Shown: positions 24,595 through 34,514, numbered from the stretch's first letter. The stretch: 64,000 nucleotides of DNA from JANQPA01 sp964548175 (GCA_964548175.1 CAZJQS010000025.1:5581-69580), one strand, 5' to 3'. The notes: a model not told the origin generated them from the sequence alone. Numbers and translations are program-made.

Positions 24595-27500
24595 TCAAGC
24601 TACTTCCATTTGCAATTTGAGTTCAAATCGTTCTTCTAACTTTTCCAACAGGTAATCGACCATATTCATGGAGGGAAGTTCCCGGTTGATCTTGTACAGC
24701 GTATCCTTAAAGCTATTTCCTTCTATTGTCCTGCGTACATTTTGGCGGGCGTAAAACTCCTTACGGTGTATTCTGGCCGGAGTATGAAAAACTTCATTGC
24801 TGACCTGCACCACAAAGTGGCGGACGCCTATATAGTCTAACACCCACTTTTGATATCCTCCTTCTTCATTTAACAACAAATAAACGCAAGGGCCGCTCAA
24901 AGCGAATTCGAACCCATATAAAACGTCTTTAGCACGCTCAGGCTGATATTTCAGTCCTTTTGACAAGTCCACCTCAGTTTTGATGTAAGCTTCTCTTTTT
25001 TGAATGCTTCCGTCATTGGCGGGAACCTCTTCATTATAATACGACTCCCGAAACCAAATGGCCTGGGCAGTGACGTAAAACTCCTGCTTGTTGAACAGCA
25101 AGTGATAAAACTCGGCCACCACTTCACTGTCCAGTCCGTATATCCCTATATGACATTGATTAGCCGAGGGGGTGAGCTGAGCATACAATTCTTTTTTCAG
25201 GTTAAAAAAGCCGGCTTCCCACGCTTTCAGCTGGTCTTCCACTTCCGGGCGGTAAGGCTCCATATTCAAAGCGGCCAGGTTTAGGGAAAGCTCGAATTGT
25301 TCATTCTCTTCCAACAGCTTCTGGAACTTTTCTTTAGTTTGAAGATAATAGGTATATCTTTCGGCATTATTTTTATTTTCCCAGAACTTATCTTTTTTCA
25401 TTTTTTTCTCCCTTTCCAGGATATCGAGTTCACTCAGCAGGCGGACGTAAAGGGCGCCTTCCATGAGGTTGACGATCTGCCTGCGCAGCTGGCTGGCATG
25501 GTCAGCATGATTGATCATATCCAGCTCTTCGATCAGCAAATCCAGGCCAAGCGGATCAGCTTGTATATCGATCCGGATCTGATCCTGATCGTTGAGGTCG
25601 ATCCGGACGATCAATTGGTCATCAAAGTCATAATCGTTGAGTCGGTAGGCTAAAGGAATGATCATTTTTTCTCTTACCGTGCGCTGGAGGTATCGGGCGC
25701 CGTATTTAGGGTGATAGCCTTCCGCTCCCAGGTAGGCGAGCACCACCTCGGCGATATAAAGGTTGATCTTTCTGAACCGGATGCCTTCTCTTTCCTTCAG
25801 TAATCGTATTTCCCGGTCTACAATAAAGCGAATGGTTATGTGATCCAGGGGTTCGAAAGGAATAATGTCATCGATGCGGTTGAGCAATTCCGGGCGAAAG
25901 TATTTCTGGATGGCGGTCATGAAATGATCTTTTACCTCGGAAGGATGGACTTCGTTTTTCCAGCCGATCCGGTTACTTTGCAGGCGTTCGGCGCCGATGT
26001 TAGACGTCATGATGATGATGGTGGAGCAGAAGTTCACCAGCTTTCCCTGGCTGTCCGTAAGCCGGCCTTCACTCAGGATCTGGAGCAGCAGATCGTAGAA
26101 GTTGGGATGAGCTTTTTCGATCTCATCAAACAACAATACCGCAAAGGGTTCCCGCCGGATAGCGGAAGTCAGTGTCCCATCGGAATAGTAATCGGTTCCG
26201 ATCAGCCTCATGACGGAGTAGGGGCTGGAGTATTCACTCATGTCAAAGCGGATCAGTTTGTTGCGGTTGCCGAACATAAACTCCGCCAGTACTTTGGCCA
26301 GTTCTGTTTTCCCTACTCCGGTGGGGCCAACGAAGAAGAAGGAGGCTATGGGCTTACCCGTCCTGGTCAGAGCTGTTTTGACGGAAGCCAGGATACTGGA
26401 CAGGCTTTCCACGGCTCTTTCCTGGCCGAATACGTTTTCGTTAAATTCTTTGCGTATCGCCAGGGTATCCATGCTGATGCCGGGATCGACCATAAACCGG
26501 GGCATTCCGGATTCTTCGCAGAAGGCTTCGATGATCTCGCTTCTTTCAATGTGATCTTTGCGTTTCTTTTTTCCCTTGACCGGATTTTTCCGATTGATCA
26601 ATATGCTTTCCAGGAAGCGGATGGGCTTGCCGGGCATACCTGCATAGGGGGAGAACCTGCGATTGAGCCGGAGTACTTCCTTAACGGCTTCTTCGGATAT
26701 GCTGAGCTGCTGGTCGGCGGCAATATCGTTGATCTTTTTAAGTATGATCTTTTCCAATTGCTCCTGTGGTTCTTCCAGACGGATGATCTGGAAAAACGAG
26801 AGGTAATTCGGGCTGCGCAATTCGATGCGAGCCAGTTCTTCTTCCGTACACTCCGTCAGCACAGTAATCTCGCCTCTGCTGATGTAAGAACGAAGGTATT
26901 CGGCTATGGAAACACTGTTGCCTTCATACTTGCCTACCTCGAACAGCTCCATCAGGTTGCGGATGAATAAGAGGTCTTCCCCTGACGCCAGTTCCTGGCA
27001 AAGGTAGGCCAGATTGTCCTGCCAGCCGGTTTCCTTGGTAAGTTCCTTGATCAGGGTCGAGGCTGTGGTTTCCCAAATCTGCCCGCGGCCTTTGTTTTTT
27101 TGAAAATAACGAGCGGTTTCCCAGATCAGGGCTGTTTTTCCCACCCCGGAGGGACCGACCAGAATGATGTTTCTGGAAAATTTATTTTTCAATCCGCGAA
27201 GGACTTGTTCGAGTTCTTTTTTTCGCCCGTATACTACTTTCTTTTTGACGACGAGCGGGCGGGCCACCTTTGGGAGCAGGCTTGTTTGTTTGGTTCTTTT
27301 TCGTTCTTCTATTTCGCGTGGTGTGAGCATTTCCAGCTGCAGTTCTTCAGTTAGTAGCTCAACGCTGTCAAACCAGATGGAGGTTACGATTTGCTGAACG
27401 TTCTGCAGTCTTTTTTTTCTGGCGAAATGAATGCGAATGGCATCCTGGAGGCGATCCACCAGGGTTTCATAATCTTCCGCATAACTTTCCAGGTTCAAGC

Positions 27501-27837
27501 CAGGTGCGATGCCCCAGCATCCATTTTCCTGCTGGGCATAGAAAAAGTCGAATTCCAACTCAAAGGCGGGGTAGCTGATCCGGTCTTTGGCCGCACCGAA
27601 GGAGAGCTTGATCTGAGATTTAAAAAATTCTTCATTCAGGTATTCGTCCAGTACATCTTTATAATAACCTTTGTCCAGCACCTTTTCCTGCAACTCCTTT
27701 GCGTATTTGCGGGCGATGCTCTGAAGTGGTTCACCTACTCGTACCGATTGTGGATCACTTAGTGGCTTGACAATGTGGGCGCCTGATAACAAGCGCAATT
27801 TGAAAGCATAAAACGGAATGGTTACAAGAAAGCTCAT
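24595..27837 (-). CDS. ClpB/ClpA-like double AAA ATPase with degenerate first ATPase and release-factor-like C-terminus
   Basis: The protein has 1080 residues. Residues 1-200 do not match the usual Clp N domain. AAA module 1 has Walker A GPSGVGKT (228-235), but its Walker B reads LLFIRN where LLFIDE is expected, and the usual Arg-finger region is not conserved. AAA module 2 is intact: GPTGVGKT (504-511), VLLFDEIEKAH (567-577), IIIMTSNIGAE and the C-terminal D2 small domain (YHPKYGARYLQRTVREK). Residues of about 800-1000 resemble the PCRF domain of peptide-chain release factors, including FALSGPCVYLLLNEEGGYQKW (read 978-998). It probably remodels proteins, perhaps ribosome-linked; the role is unknown. 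Confidence 0.85.
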   Translation of the reverse strand: MSFLVTIPFYAFKLRLLSGAHIVKPLSDPQSVRVGEPLQSIARKYAKELQEKVLDKGYYKDVLDEYLNEEFFKSQIKLSFGAAKDRISYPAFELEFDFFYAQQENGCWGIAPGLNLESYAEDYETLVDRLQDAIRIHFARKKRLQNVQQIVTSIWFDSVELLTEELQLEMLTPREIEERKRTKQTSLLPKVARPLVVKKKVVYGRKKELEQVLRGLKNKFSRNIILVGPSGVGKTALIWETARYFQKNKGRGQIWETTASTLIKELTKETGWQDNLAYLCQELASGEDLLFIRNLMELFEVGKYEGNSVSIAEYLRSYISRGEITVLTECTEEELARIELRSPNYLSFFQIIRLEEPQEQLEKIILKKINDIAADQQLSISEEAVKEVLRLNRRFSPYAGMPGKPIRFLESILINRKNPVKGKKKRKDHIERSEIIEAFCEESGMPRFMVDPGISMDTLAIRKEFNENVFGQERAVESLSSILASVKTALTRTGKPIASFFFVGPTGVGKTELAKVLAEFMFGNRNKLIRFDMSEYSSPYSVMRLIGTDYYSDGTLTSAIRREPFAVLLFDEIEKAHPNFYDLLLQILSEGRLTDSQGKLVNFCSTIIIMTSNIGAERLQSNRIGWKNEVHPSEVKDHFMTAIQKYFRPELLNRIDDIIPFEPLDHITIRFIVDREIRLLKEREGIRFRKINLYIAEVVLAYLGAEGYHPKYGARYLQRTVREKMIIPLAYRLNDYDFDDQLIVRIDLNDQDQIRIDIQADPLGLDLLIEELDMINHADHASQLRRQIVNLMEGALYVRLLSELDILEREKKMKKDKFWENKNNAERYTYYLQTKEKFQKLLEENEQFELSLNLAALNMEPYRPEVEDQLKAWEAGFFNLKKELYAQLTPSANQCHIGIYGLDSEVVAEFYHLLFNKQEFYVTAQAIWFRESYYNEEVPANDGSIQKREAYIKTEVDLSKGLKYQPERAKDVLYGFEFALSGPCVYLLLNEEGGYQKWVLDYIGVRHFVVQVSNEVFHTPARIHRKEFYARQNVRRTIEGNSFKDTLYKINRELPSMNMVDYLLEKLEERFELKLQMEVA

Positions 27838-27935
27838 ACTCTATGGGATCCACGTAAGCTAATTGATGAAAAAACACGAAACCTAAAACTATAAATTTTA
27901 ACTGAAAAGTGAAGTGAAAATTATGTTAACGGTAC

Positions 27936-28538
27936 TTAGACAACGATAATGCCTTCTTTCTCTTCTCCGAAAGCCAGATGTTCGTCTTTCAGGAAGCGCA
28001 ATCCCGACATCAGGGCCAGTAAAGCATCCACCTGATGCCAGTTGTCGATTTCCGAAGGCGACCATTCGAAGCCGTGCAGGGCAGGAGCCATTTTTTCGAG
28101 TACGCGCTCCAGTTGTGCTTTCTGTTTTTTGTACCCAAGTGCCCGGATCAGCAAAAGGTCGGCAAGTTTGGCAGGATAAATTTCTACCAGCCGGATATCT
28201 GTGTCTGACCACTCCTTTTTTAGCCTCATCGCACGTGCGGTTAATCCTCCTAAAAACATAGGAGACATGGCTCGCAACTCCCGGTCAGCCTTCCGGTAAA
28301 AATAGTCGTCGTACAGACTGGGCATCGTATAAACTCCGGGTAAAGAAAGAGGTGCATCCAAAAATAAATGGGAAGGAGCTTGTTCCTTTACCCAGTTCCT
28401 GAGAAAAGCATCGGCGTCCTTTTTCTTTTGGCTTTGATATAAACGAATGCTCCCGTTTAGGAGGTGGGCGATCACGGTTGTTCCTGCCAGCTTACTGCCG
28501 TAATCAACCCCTGCAATATTCCATCTGTGTTCTTTCAT
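27936..28538 (-). CDS. DUF429-family protein (RNase H-like fold)
   Basis: The protein has 200 residues. AGVDYGSKLAGTTV is the first strand with the conserved Asp, FLDAPLSLPGVY carries the second, VEIYPAKLADLL the Glu, and NWHQVDALLALMSGLRF the final Asp. This is the pattern of the DUF429 group, predicted to be nuclease-like with an RNase H fold. The biochemical role is not established. Its ATG overlaps the stop of the shikimate kinase gene by four bases, so the two are translationally coupled. Confidence 0.85.
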   Translation of the reverse strand: MKEHRWNIAGVDYGSKLAGTTVIAHLLNGSIRLYQSQKKKDADAFLRNWVKEQAPSHLFLDAPLSLPGVYTMPSLYDDYFYRKADRELRAMSPMFLGGLTARAMRLKKEWSDTDIRLVEIYPAKLADLLLIRALGYKKQKAQLERVLEKMAPALHGFEWSPSEIDNWHQVDALLALMSGLRFLKDEHLAFGEEKEGIIVV

Positions 28539-29056
28539 GATCTCCTGATTCCCGCCATTTTCTTGAGGATCTGTTCCGGCAGATCATTTTCGTTGCTTTC
28601 CTGGAAAACATGCAGCAGGGCCTTTTTATAAAAAGGAAGGCGTTCCTGCATTTTATGGCGGATGAACTCCAGCAGCTCCTCTTTGGACTTTCCGTTCAGT
28701 AAGGGTCTGCTGTCCGCCTCTGATGCTAAGCGTTGGTATAGTAATTCCGGAGTAGCATCCAGGAAAATGGTAATGCCGTTTTTATTCATCCAGGCCATGT
28801 TGTCATAAAAACAGGGAGCCCCACCGCCGCAGGCGATGACGAGCTGGCTTTTTCGACCCTGCGCTCTGAGGGCCTTGGTTTCCAATTGTCGAAAATAGGC
28901 TTCTCCTTTTTCCCGGAAAATCAAGGGAATACTCATTTGAGCGTGATCAATGATCCATTCGTCCAGGTCGACAAAGGGATACTGCAGCAACTGAGCCAGC
29001 TTTTCGCCAGTACGGCTTTTGCCGCTGCCCATAAATCCGATAAGAAATAATCTCAT
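28535..29056 (-). CDS. aroK: Shikimate kinase
   Basis: This 173-residue enzyme phosphorylates shikimate at the 3-hydroxyl in aromatic amino acid synthesis. P-loop GFMGSGKS (7-14), substrate-binding Asp in FVDLDEWI, Arg in EAYFRQLETKAL and the glycine motif IACGGGAPC are all present. The lid Arg is in SRPLLNGKSKEEL. The gene is read toward the DUF429 gene with a 4-base overlap and is divergent from the DUF1573 gene. Confidence 0.96.
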   Translation of the reverse strand: MRLFLIGFMGSGKSRTGEKLAQLLQYPFVDLDEWIIDHAQMSIPLIFREKGEAYFRQLETKALRAQGRKSQLVIACGGGAPCFYDNMAWMNKNGITIFLDATPELLYQRLASEADSRPLLNGKSKEELLEFIRHKMQERLPFYKKALLHVFQESNENDLPEQILKKMAGIRRS

Positions 29057-29202
29057 GATTTGAGTTGTTTCATAAGGTGTGACGGTTAGTTGTTTAGTAT
29101 GCCGGGGGTGGTTTTTTTATTAACAGAAATACGTTACTTTTACGCTTTAACAGCAAATGGATTTCCAGACAATTTCCAAAGCAGTAGAAAAATTTAATAC
29201 AA

Positions 29203-29715
29203 ATGGCCAAAAACAATATGGCGGACAAAATTATTAAGTTCAGCCTTTTTTTCCTAATCGCCTTTTCAATAGTTGCCTGCCAGTCGGATAACAGTCGTTC
29301 AGAAAAGCGGCTGGAAGAAATTGCTGCAACTGAAAGCGGCAAAAATGCTGCTATCATCCGCAACCCTGTCTCAGCAAATGGGATGCAAGATACCATAAAC
29401 GTGGCAAAATTGAAGTTTGAAGAAGAAATGTACGATTTTGGGGAAGTCGAGGAAGGCGTTCAGGTGGAGCATGTGTTTGCGTTTACCAATACGGGAAAGG
29501 TGCCATTGGTCATTAACGATGTTAAATCGACCTGTGGCTGCACCATTCCGGAATGGCCGGAAGCGCCGATCGAGCCCGGCGGTTCAGGTAAAATTTCGGT
29601 TCAGTTTAATACCAATGGCCGCGCCGGTGAACAAAGTAAGCCTGTTACGGTCTTCGCAAATACCTATCCGAATCAGACGCAAGTCATCCTTTTTGGCAAA
29701 GTGAACCCTAAATGA
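29203..29715 (+). CDS. DUF1573 lipoprotein
   Basis: The protein has 170 residues. The signal ends in SIVACQ, lipobox Cys26. Residues of about 70-170 are a DUF1573 domain, an Ig-like fold: YDFGEVEEGVQVEHVFAFTN, LVINDVKSTCGCT and GGSGKISVQFNTNGRAG. Such proteins are abundant in Bacteroidota envelopes, and their exact role is unclear. It is the first gene of the common DUF1573-yajC-ybbR order. An ATG at 29197 or 29203 is followed by another at 29218 (MADKIIKF). Confidence 0.9.
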   Translation: MAKNNMADKIIKFSLFFLIAFSIVACQSDNSRSEKRLEEIAATESGKNAAIIRNPVSANGMQDTINVAKLKFEEEMYDFGEVEEGVQVEHVFAFTNTGKVPLVINDVKSTCGCTIPEWPEAPIEPGGSGKISVQFNTNGRAGEQSKPVTVFANTYPNQTQVILFGKVNPK

Positions 29716-29768
29716 TTTTTTATACAACTCCTGACAAAATAATTTTATTACTTCAACAAAATACGATT

Positions 29769-30092
29769 ATGGACCTGATCCTTTTACAGGCGGGTGGCGG
29801 CGGAAATGATTTTTACAATCTGGTTTTTCCCCTGGCCATGCTTGCAGTAGTCATTTTTATTTTTTATTCTCAATTTAAAAGATCCAGAGATCAACGAAAA
29901 TTTGCCCAGAGCCTTGAAAAAGGCAAAGAAGTAGTGACCGCAAGCGGCATATTGGGTAAAATCACAAAGATCGAAGGAGAGATCATCACGCTGGAGATCA
30001 GTAGTAAGACTTACATGCGTATTACCAAGAACGCGGTCTCAAAGGAACTAACAGATGCCATTTTTAACACCAAAGATCAAGATACAAAATAG
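29769..30092 (+). CDS. yajC: Preprotein translocase subunit YajC
   Basis: The protein has 107 residues. MDLILLQAGGGGNDFYN leads into one membrane segment (LVFPLAMLAVVIFIFYSQF) and the typical small cytoplasmic domain (LEKGKEVVTASGILGKITKI). It associates with SecDF as an accessory to Sec export. The frame is open from an ATG at 29712 that overlaps the previous stop, but the ATG at 29769 matches family N-termini and is chosen. Confidence 0.93.
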   Translation: MDLILLQAGGGGNDFYNLVFPLAMLAVVIFIFYSQFKRSRDQRKFAQSLEKGKEVVTASGILGKITKIEGEIITLEISSKTYMRITKNAVSKELTDAIFNTKDQDTK

Positions 30093-31050
30093 GAGCTTCC
30101 GCTTAAGACTAAGGGAAGATAGGGCTATACTGATCGCTTGTATCGGTATAGCTCTTGTTTTCTGGCTGCTGGTCAAACTTTCCCAGGTGTATCGTACCGA
30201 TAAAAAAGTGCTCTTCAACTTGAGTATCCCTTCCGAGAAAGCTTTTTTGGAGCCTCCGCCGGATAATATGATCGCCTTGATCGAAGGACAAGGCTGGGAT
30301 CTGACTTTTGATTTCTTCTACAACCCCAGCATCGTATTGCAATACGATCTGCGTCAAACCGATCGCCTGGACCTCACCCGCGCTCAGTTGCGCACCGCTA
30401 TCAATAACTCTTTCTCTTCCAAGGATATTAAGATCGTCGAGCTGAACTTCGAAGAAATTCATCTTTTGCTGGACGATAAGCTGAGCAAAGTGGTGCCTGT
30501 CCGGCTACAATACGATCTCTCTGTTGCCAAGGAATACGAACTCAAACATGCGCCGAAACTGCAGCCTGACAGCATTCGAGTTACCGGCCCCAGCTCCATC
30601 GTAGAAGGTATTCAATTTTGGAATACCGATTCTTTAGTCCGTACGGAAGTGAAAAATACCATTACTGCTGACCTTGCGCTGAAAAAAACTCCCCCGGAAC
30701 TCACCCTAAACACAAATAAGGTGAAAGTGGAGATCCCCATTGAACAAATTACCGAAAAATCTTTTTTCGTACCTATCAAGGTGCTTAACGCAACCGATAG
30801 CATCAACATTTTTCCCAAAACCATTCGCCTGACTTGCTCCGTCGGGCTTAGTCGTTATGATGAACTTTCTCCCGGTGACTTTCAACTCGTGGTGGATATT
30901 AAAGACGCTACCGCCAAAGGCACAAAAAATACGGCGCCTATTATTCTGAAGTCCTATCCTGATTTTGTCGAAAACATCCAGTTTTCTCCTCTTTCGGTGG
31001 AGTTCCTTATCGTAGAACCGGATAGTTTGAAGGTGGAAGGAGGAAGTTAG
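30055..31050 (+). CDS. YbbR-domain membrane protein (CdaR-like)
   Basis: The protein has 331 residues. A short basic N-terminus and one membrane segment (ILIACIGIALVFWLLVKLS, about 25-43) are followed by repeated YbbR-like beta domains (VPVRLQYDLSVAKEYELK, KLQPDSIRVTGPSSIVEGI). In other phyla YbbR/CdaR regulates the diadenylate cyclase CdaA; no cdaA is adjacent here, so that link is not claimed. The start overlaps the end of yajC by 38 bases in another frame. No later ATG keeps the membrane segment, which supports the overlap. Confidence 0.85.
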   Translation: MPFLTPKIKIQNRSFRLRLREDRAILIACIGIALVFWLLVKLSQVYRTDKKVLFNLSIPSEKAFLEPPPDNMIALIEGQGWDLTFDFFYNPSIVLQYDLRQTDRLDLTRAQLRTAINNSFSSKDIKIVELNFEEIHLLLDDKLSKVVPVRLQYDLSVAKEYELKHAPKLQPDSIRVTGPSSIVEGIQFWNTDSLVRTEVKNTITADLALKKTPPELTLNTNKVKVEIPIEQITEKSFFVPIKVLNATDSINIFPKTIRLTCSVGLSRYDELSPGDFQLVVDIKDATAKGTKNTAPIILKSYPDFVENIQFSPLSVEFLIVEPDSLKVEGGS

Positions 31051-31270
31051 AAGGCCAGTTTTTTTGATCAGAAAAAGAACGGGCCTGGAAAAAAGAATGG
31101 TGCAGCAGGTTGTAAATCAGTTTTTTTTAGGTTAAATTTTGCTTTGTAACTTGAGAAAAGAGGGGATTGGACCTATTTTAAGTTCTTTTTACACAACCTC
31201 TATGTTTTACAGGTAAATTGGCTCACTTACTTGCTTAATTCTACAAAGAATATTTTATAAATCGTACACC
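31051..31270. other. Intergenic region with a dispersed CTTTTTACACAACCTC motif
   Basis: The motif at 31185-31200 is identical to 6034-6049. Following bases (GTTTTACAGGTAAATTGGCTCA) resemble the region near 800-820. No gene is seen. The dnaG promoter should lie here. Confidence 0.45.
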
Positions 31271-33229
31271 TTGATTTCGCAAAAGAGCATACAGGAAGTT
31301 TTTGAAACGGCCAAGATAGAGGAGGTCGTTGAGGAGTTCGTTCGGTTAAAGCGTAGAGGCGTTAACATGATCGGATTGTGCCCCTTTCACAGTGAAAAGA
31401 CGCCTTCCTTTACCGTTTCTCCTGCAAAGAACATCTTTAAGTGTTTTGGATGTGGACAGGGTGGGGGGCCGGTTCAATTTGTTATGGAGCACGAAAATCT
31501 GTCTTTTCCGGAAGCCATAAGATATCTGGCCAAAAAGTATGGAATTGAATTGGAGGAGACACAGGCCAGCCCTGAATACCTGGCCGAGCAGCAAAGGCTG
31601 GACAGCTACTACATCGTTAATGAATTTGCAGCTGAGTTTTTCCAGGATCAGTTGTTCAATACCGATCGTGGGCGGAATATAGCGCTGACATATTTTAAGG
31701 AGAGGGGATTTCGGGAAGACATGATCAGAAAGTTCGGCCTTGGTTATGCTCCTCAGGAATGGAAGGCCCTGGTCTCGGAGGCAGAACGAAAGATGTTCAA
31801 CCTGGATTTGCTCAAAGAGTTGGGCTTAATGTCAGAAAAAGGCTATGACTTTTTCAGAGACCGGGTGATGTTCCCTATCCATAACCTTTCGGGCAAGGTG
31901 GTGGCTTTTGGCGGACGCATTTTGCAAAAGAATGCTAAGGCGCCGAAATACATCAATTCTCCGGAAACGGAGATCTACAACAAGAGCAAGATGCTTTACG
32001 GGGCCTATCAGGCCAAGAACGAGATCCGCCGGCAAGATGAATGTATACTGGTGGAGGGATATACCGATGTCATTTCCTTGCATCAGGCCGGCATTGAAAA
32101 TGTGGTGGCTTCTTCAGGTACTTCTCTTACCGCCGGGCAAATCCAGATGATCAAACGATATACTCCCAACATCAAAATATTATATGACGGGGATCCTGCC
32201 GGAGTGAAAGCTGCTCTTCGCGGGCTTGATCTGGTGCTCGAACAAGACATGAACGTCAAAGTGGTCTTGCTTCCTGAAGGAGAAGATCCTGATTCGCATG
32301 TTAAAAAAGTGGGCGCAACGGATTTTAAACAATATCTGGAAGAAAAGGCCCAGGATTTTATCCTTTTCAAAGCTTCCATTCTGATGAAGGAAAGCCGGAA
32401 CGATCCCGTCAGAAAGGTGGCGCTGATCCGTTCAGTCGTAGACAGTATCGCACTTATTCCCGACCCCATTAAGCGATCTTTATACATCAGGGAATGTGCA
32501 GCAGTGGTCGAAGTGGAGGAACAACTGCTGATCAATGAGGCCAATAAAGTGGTCGGACAGCGGTTTAGAAAGCAGCAAAAAGAAAAGCTGCAATCCGGAG
32601 GTTATAAAATGAATCAACCTTCGCAGGAAGAAGGCCCTACCTCTTCTGCGGCTGATCTTCCCGTTATTGTACAGGATAAACCAGCGGGGCACGAATTTCA
32701 GGAACGCGACATTGTTCGCATCCTGATTCATTTTGGTGATCAGCTTTTTGATAAACAGGAAAACATCACGGTCAGCGAATTCATCCTGTCCAATATCGAA
32801 GATGTGATCGACGATTTTGATCATCAATTGTATCAAACTATTGCAGGTGAAGCCTTGGACCGTCTCGGCCGCCGGCTGGAGATGGGGACTGCCTTCTTTG
32901 TCAATCATGAGAACAAGGAGATCCGGGAATTGGCCATAGATCTGATGTCTACGCCTTATGAATACAGTGAGAACTGGGAAAAAAAGTGGGACATATACCT
33001 GAACACACAAAAGATGCCTGACGAAAATTTTGTCAAAGACAGCCACCATGCCCTGAAGCGGTTCCGATTGAAAAAAATAGTCCGAAAATGCGTGGAAAAC
33101 CAGGAAAAAATAAAATCCCTGGCTAAGGAGGGAAAGGCCGAAGAGATGATGCTCCACATGAGACTACAGCAAAAGCTGCTGGACATTCGCAATGAGTTGG
33201 CTAAGGAATTGGGGACTGTTGTGTTGTAA
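31271..33229 (+). CDS. dnaG: DNA primase
   Basis: This 652-residue protein makes RNA primers at replication forks. The CHC2 zinc finger has Cys37, His40, Cys58 and Cys61 (GLCPFHSEKTPSF, FKCFGCGQGG). The TOPRIM catalytic region is ILVEGYTDVISLHQAG with NVVASSGTSLT and LYDGDPAG. The C-terminal third is the helicase-interacting region and is variable. The start is TTG at 31271 (MISQKSIQEV); the conserved N-terminus begins exactly there and no upstream ATG is in frame. Confidence 0.96.
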   Translation: MISQKSIQEVFETAKIEEVVEEFVRLKRRGVNMIGLCPFHSEKTPSFTVSPAKNIFKCFGCGQGGGPVQFVMEHENLSFPEAIRYLAKKYGIELEETQASPEYLAEQQRLDSYYIVNEFAAEFFQDQLFNTDRGRNIALTYFKERGFREDMIRKFGLGYAPQEWKALVSEAERKMFNLDLLKELGLMSEKGYDFFRDRVMFPIHNLSGKVVAFGGRILQKNAKAPKYINSPETEIYNKSKMLYGAYQAKNEIRRQDECILVEGYTDVISLHQAGIENVVASSGTSLTAGQIQMIKRYTPNIKILYDGDPAGVKAALRGLDLVLEQDMNVKVVLLPEGEDPDSHVKKVGATDFKQYLEEKAQDFILFKASILMKESRNDPVRKVALIRSVVDSIALIPDPIKRSLYIRECAAVVEVEEQLLINEANKVVGQRFRKQQKEKLQSGGYKMNQPSQEEGPTSSAADLPVIVQDKPAGHEFQERDIVRILIHFGDQLFDKQENITVSEFILSNIEDVIDDFDHQLYQTIAGEALDRLGRRLEMGTAFFVNHENKEIRELAIDLMSTPYEYSENWEKKWDIYLNTQKMPDENFVKDSHHALKRFRLKKIVRKCVENQEKIKSLAKEGKAEEMMLHMRLQQKLLDIRNELAKELGTVVL

Positions 33230-33257
33230 AGGACAGTTCAGCCCCCGCCGGTCAATT

Positions 33258-34514
33258 TCAGTTTTTTTTGCTGCTTGGACGCCCTTTGCGTTTTTTATGA
33301 TGATTGCTGGAAGACTTGTGTTTTGACCGATCGTTAGATCTGGCTTTTGATTTATTACTTCCATTATCTTTTTTTATCGTTTCTTCAACAAAGGGGGGTA
33401 ATGGAAGGATAGGTATTTTGGTCTTGATCAGCCGCTCGATATTGTCAAAGTTTCGTTTTTCTTTGGGGCTGACCAGCGCCAGCGCGCTGCCTTGCGCCTC
33501 TGCCCGGGCGGTGCGGCCAATGCGATGTACAAAATCTTCTGGATCGCCGGGCAGATCGTAGTTGACGACCAGTTCTATATCCTTTACGTCAATGCCACGC
33601 GCCAGAATATCTGTGGCGACCAGTATCTGGACGGTGCCGTTATGAAAACGGGTGAGCACCTCTCTTCTTTCATCCTGTTCAAGATCGGAATGGATCTCAG
33701 CTGCGTTGAGGCCTGCTTTGCTTAGGTCCATTCGGATTTCTTTTACCTTTGATTTGGTGGAGGCAAAGACCAGCATCTTGTCTTTCTGTACTTTCTGGAT
33801 ATTCAGCAGGTATTTCAGCAAAGTCATCTTGTGATGTTCCGGGATTTTGAAAGCACCCTGGGAGATGCCCTCTGCCGGTCTGGAATTGGCCAGCGAGATG
33901 GAGGCGGGGTTGTTCAAAATACCTCTGGCCAGTTGCTCGATCTTAGGAGACATAGTGGCCGAAAACATAAGGGTTTGTCTTTTCTTTGGTAAAAAGGAAA
34001 TGATCTTTTTGATGTCACTGACAAAGCCCATGTCCAGCATGCGATCCGCTTCATCCAGGATGAGGTGTTTAAGGTCGCTAAATATAACATAACCCAGATT
34101 CAGGTGTGAGATCAGTCGACCAGGGGTTGCTATGATCACGTTGGCGCCTTTACTCAATGCTTTCTTTTCCTGGTTAAAGGCTTCTCCATCGCGTCCTCCG
34201 TATATGGCCAGGGAGCTGATGGGGGTAAAGTAAGAAAAACCTTCAAGAGCCTGGTCAATCTGTATGGCCAGCTCGCGGGTAGGCACTAGAATGAGGGTGT
34301 TTACGGTATTCTGAGGGTTTTCAGTCAATTCGTTCAATATCGGTAAAAGGAAGGCAGCTGTTTTTCCGGTCCCGGTCTGGGCGCAGGCAATTAGATCCTG
34401 GCCGGATTGTATGACGGGAATCGCCTGCTCTTGTATGGGGGTCGCTTTCTCAAACCTCATTGCATCAAGGCCTTCGAGCAGGGCTTCAGTAAAATTTAAT
34501 TCTCTAAAATTCAA
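33258..34514 (-). CDS. DEAD-box RNA helicase
   Basis: The protein has 418 residues. All motifs are present in order: Q motif region FEKATPIQEQAIPVI, motif I AQTGTGKT, Ia PTRELAIQ, motif II DEAD in LDEADRMLDMGF, motif III SAT, motif V ATDILARGIDVKDI and motif VI HRIGRTARA. The C-terminal tail is rich in Lys, Ser and Asn, typical of RNA-binding tails in Bacteroidota RhlE/CsdA-type helicases. It probably acts in ribosome assembly or RNA decay. It ends 28 bases from the convergent dnaG. Confidence 0.95.
   Translation of the reverse strand: MNFRELNFTEALLEGLDAMRFEKATPIQEQAIPVIQSGQDLIACAQTGTGKTAAFLLPILNELTENPQNTVNTLILVPTRELAIQIDQALEGFSYFTPISSLAIYGGRDGEAFNQEKKALSKGANVIIATPGRLISHLNLGYVIFSDLKHLILDEADRMLDMGFVSDIKKIISFLPKKRQTLMFSATMSPKIEQLARGILNNPASISLANSRPAEGISQGAFKIPEHHKMTLLKYLLNIQKVQKDKMLVFASTKSKVKEIRMDLSKAGLNAAEIHSDLEQDERREVLTRFHNGTVQILVATDILARGIDVKDIELVVNYDLPGDPEDFVHRIGRTARAEAQGSALALVSPKEKRNFDNIERLIKTKIPILPLPPFVEETIKKDNGSNKSKARSNDRSKHKSSSNHHKKRKGRPSSKKN

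Noticed and set aside
25840..26970. 376-codon open frame antisense to the ClpB-like gene
   Set aside because: It mirrors a well-supported ATPase coding frame and shows no domain; long antisense frames are common opposite such genes.
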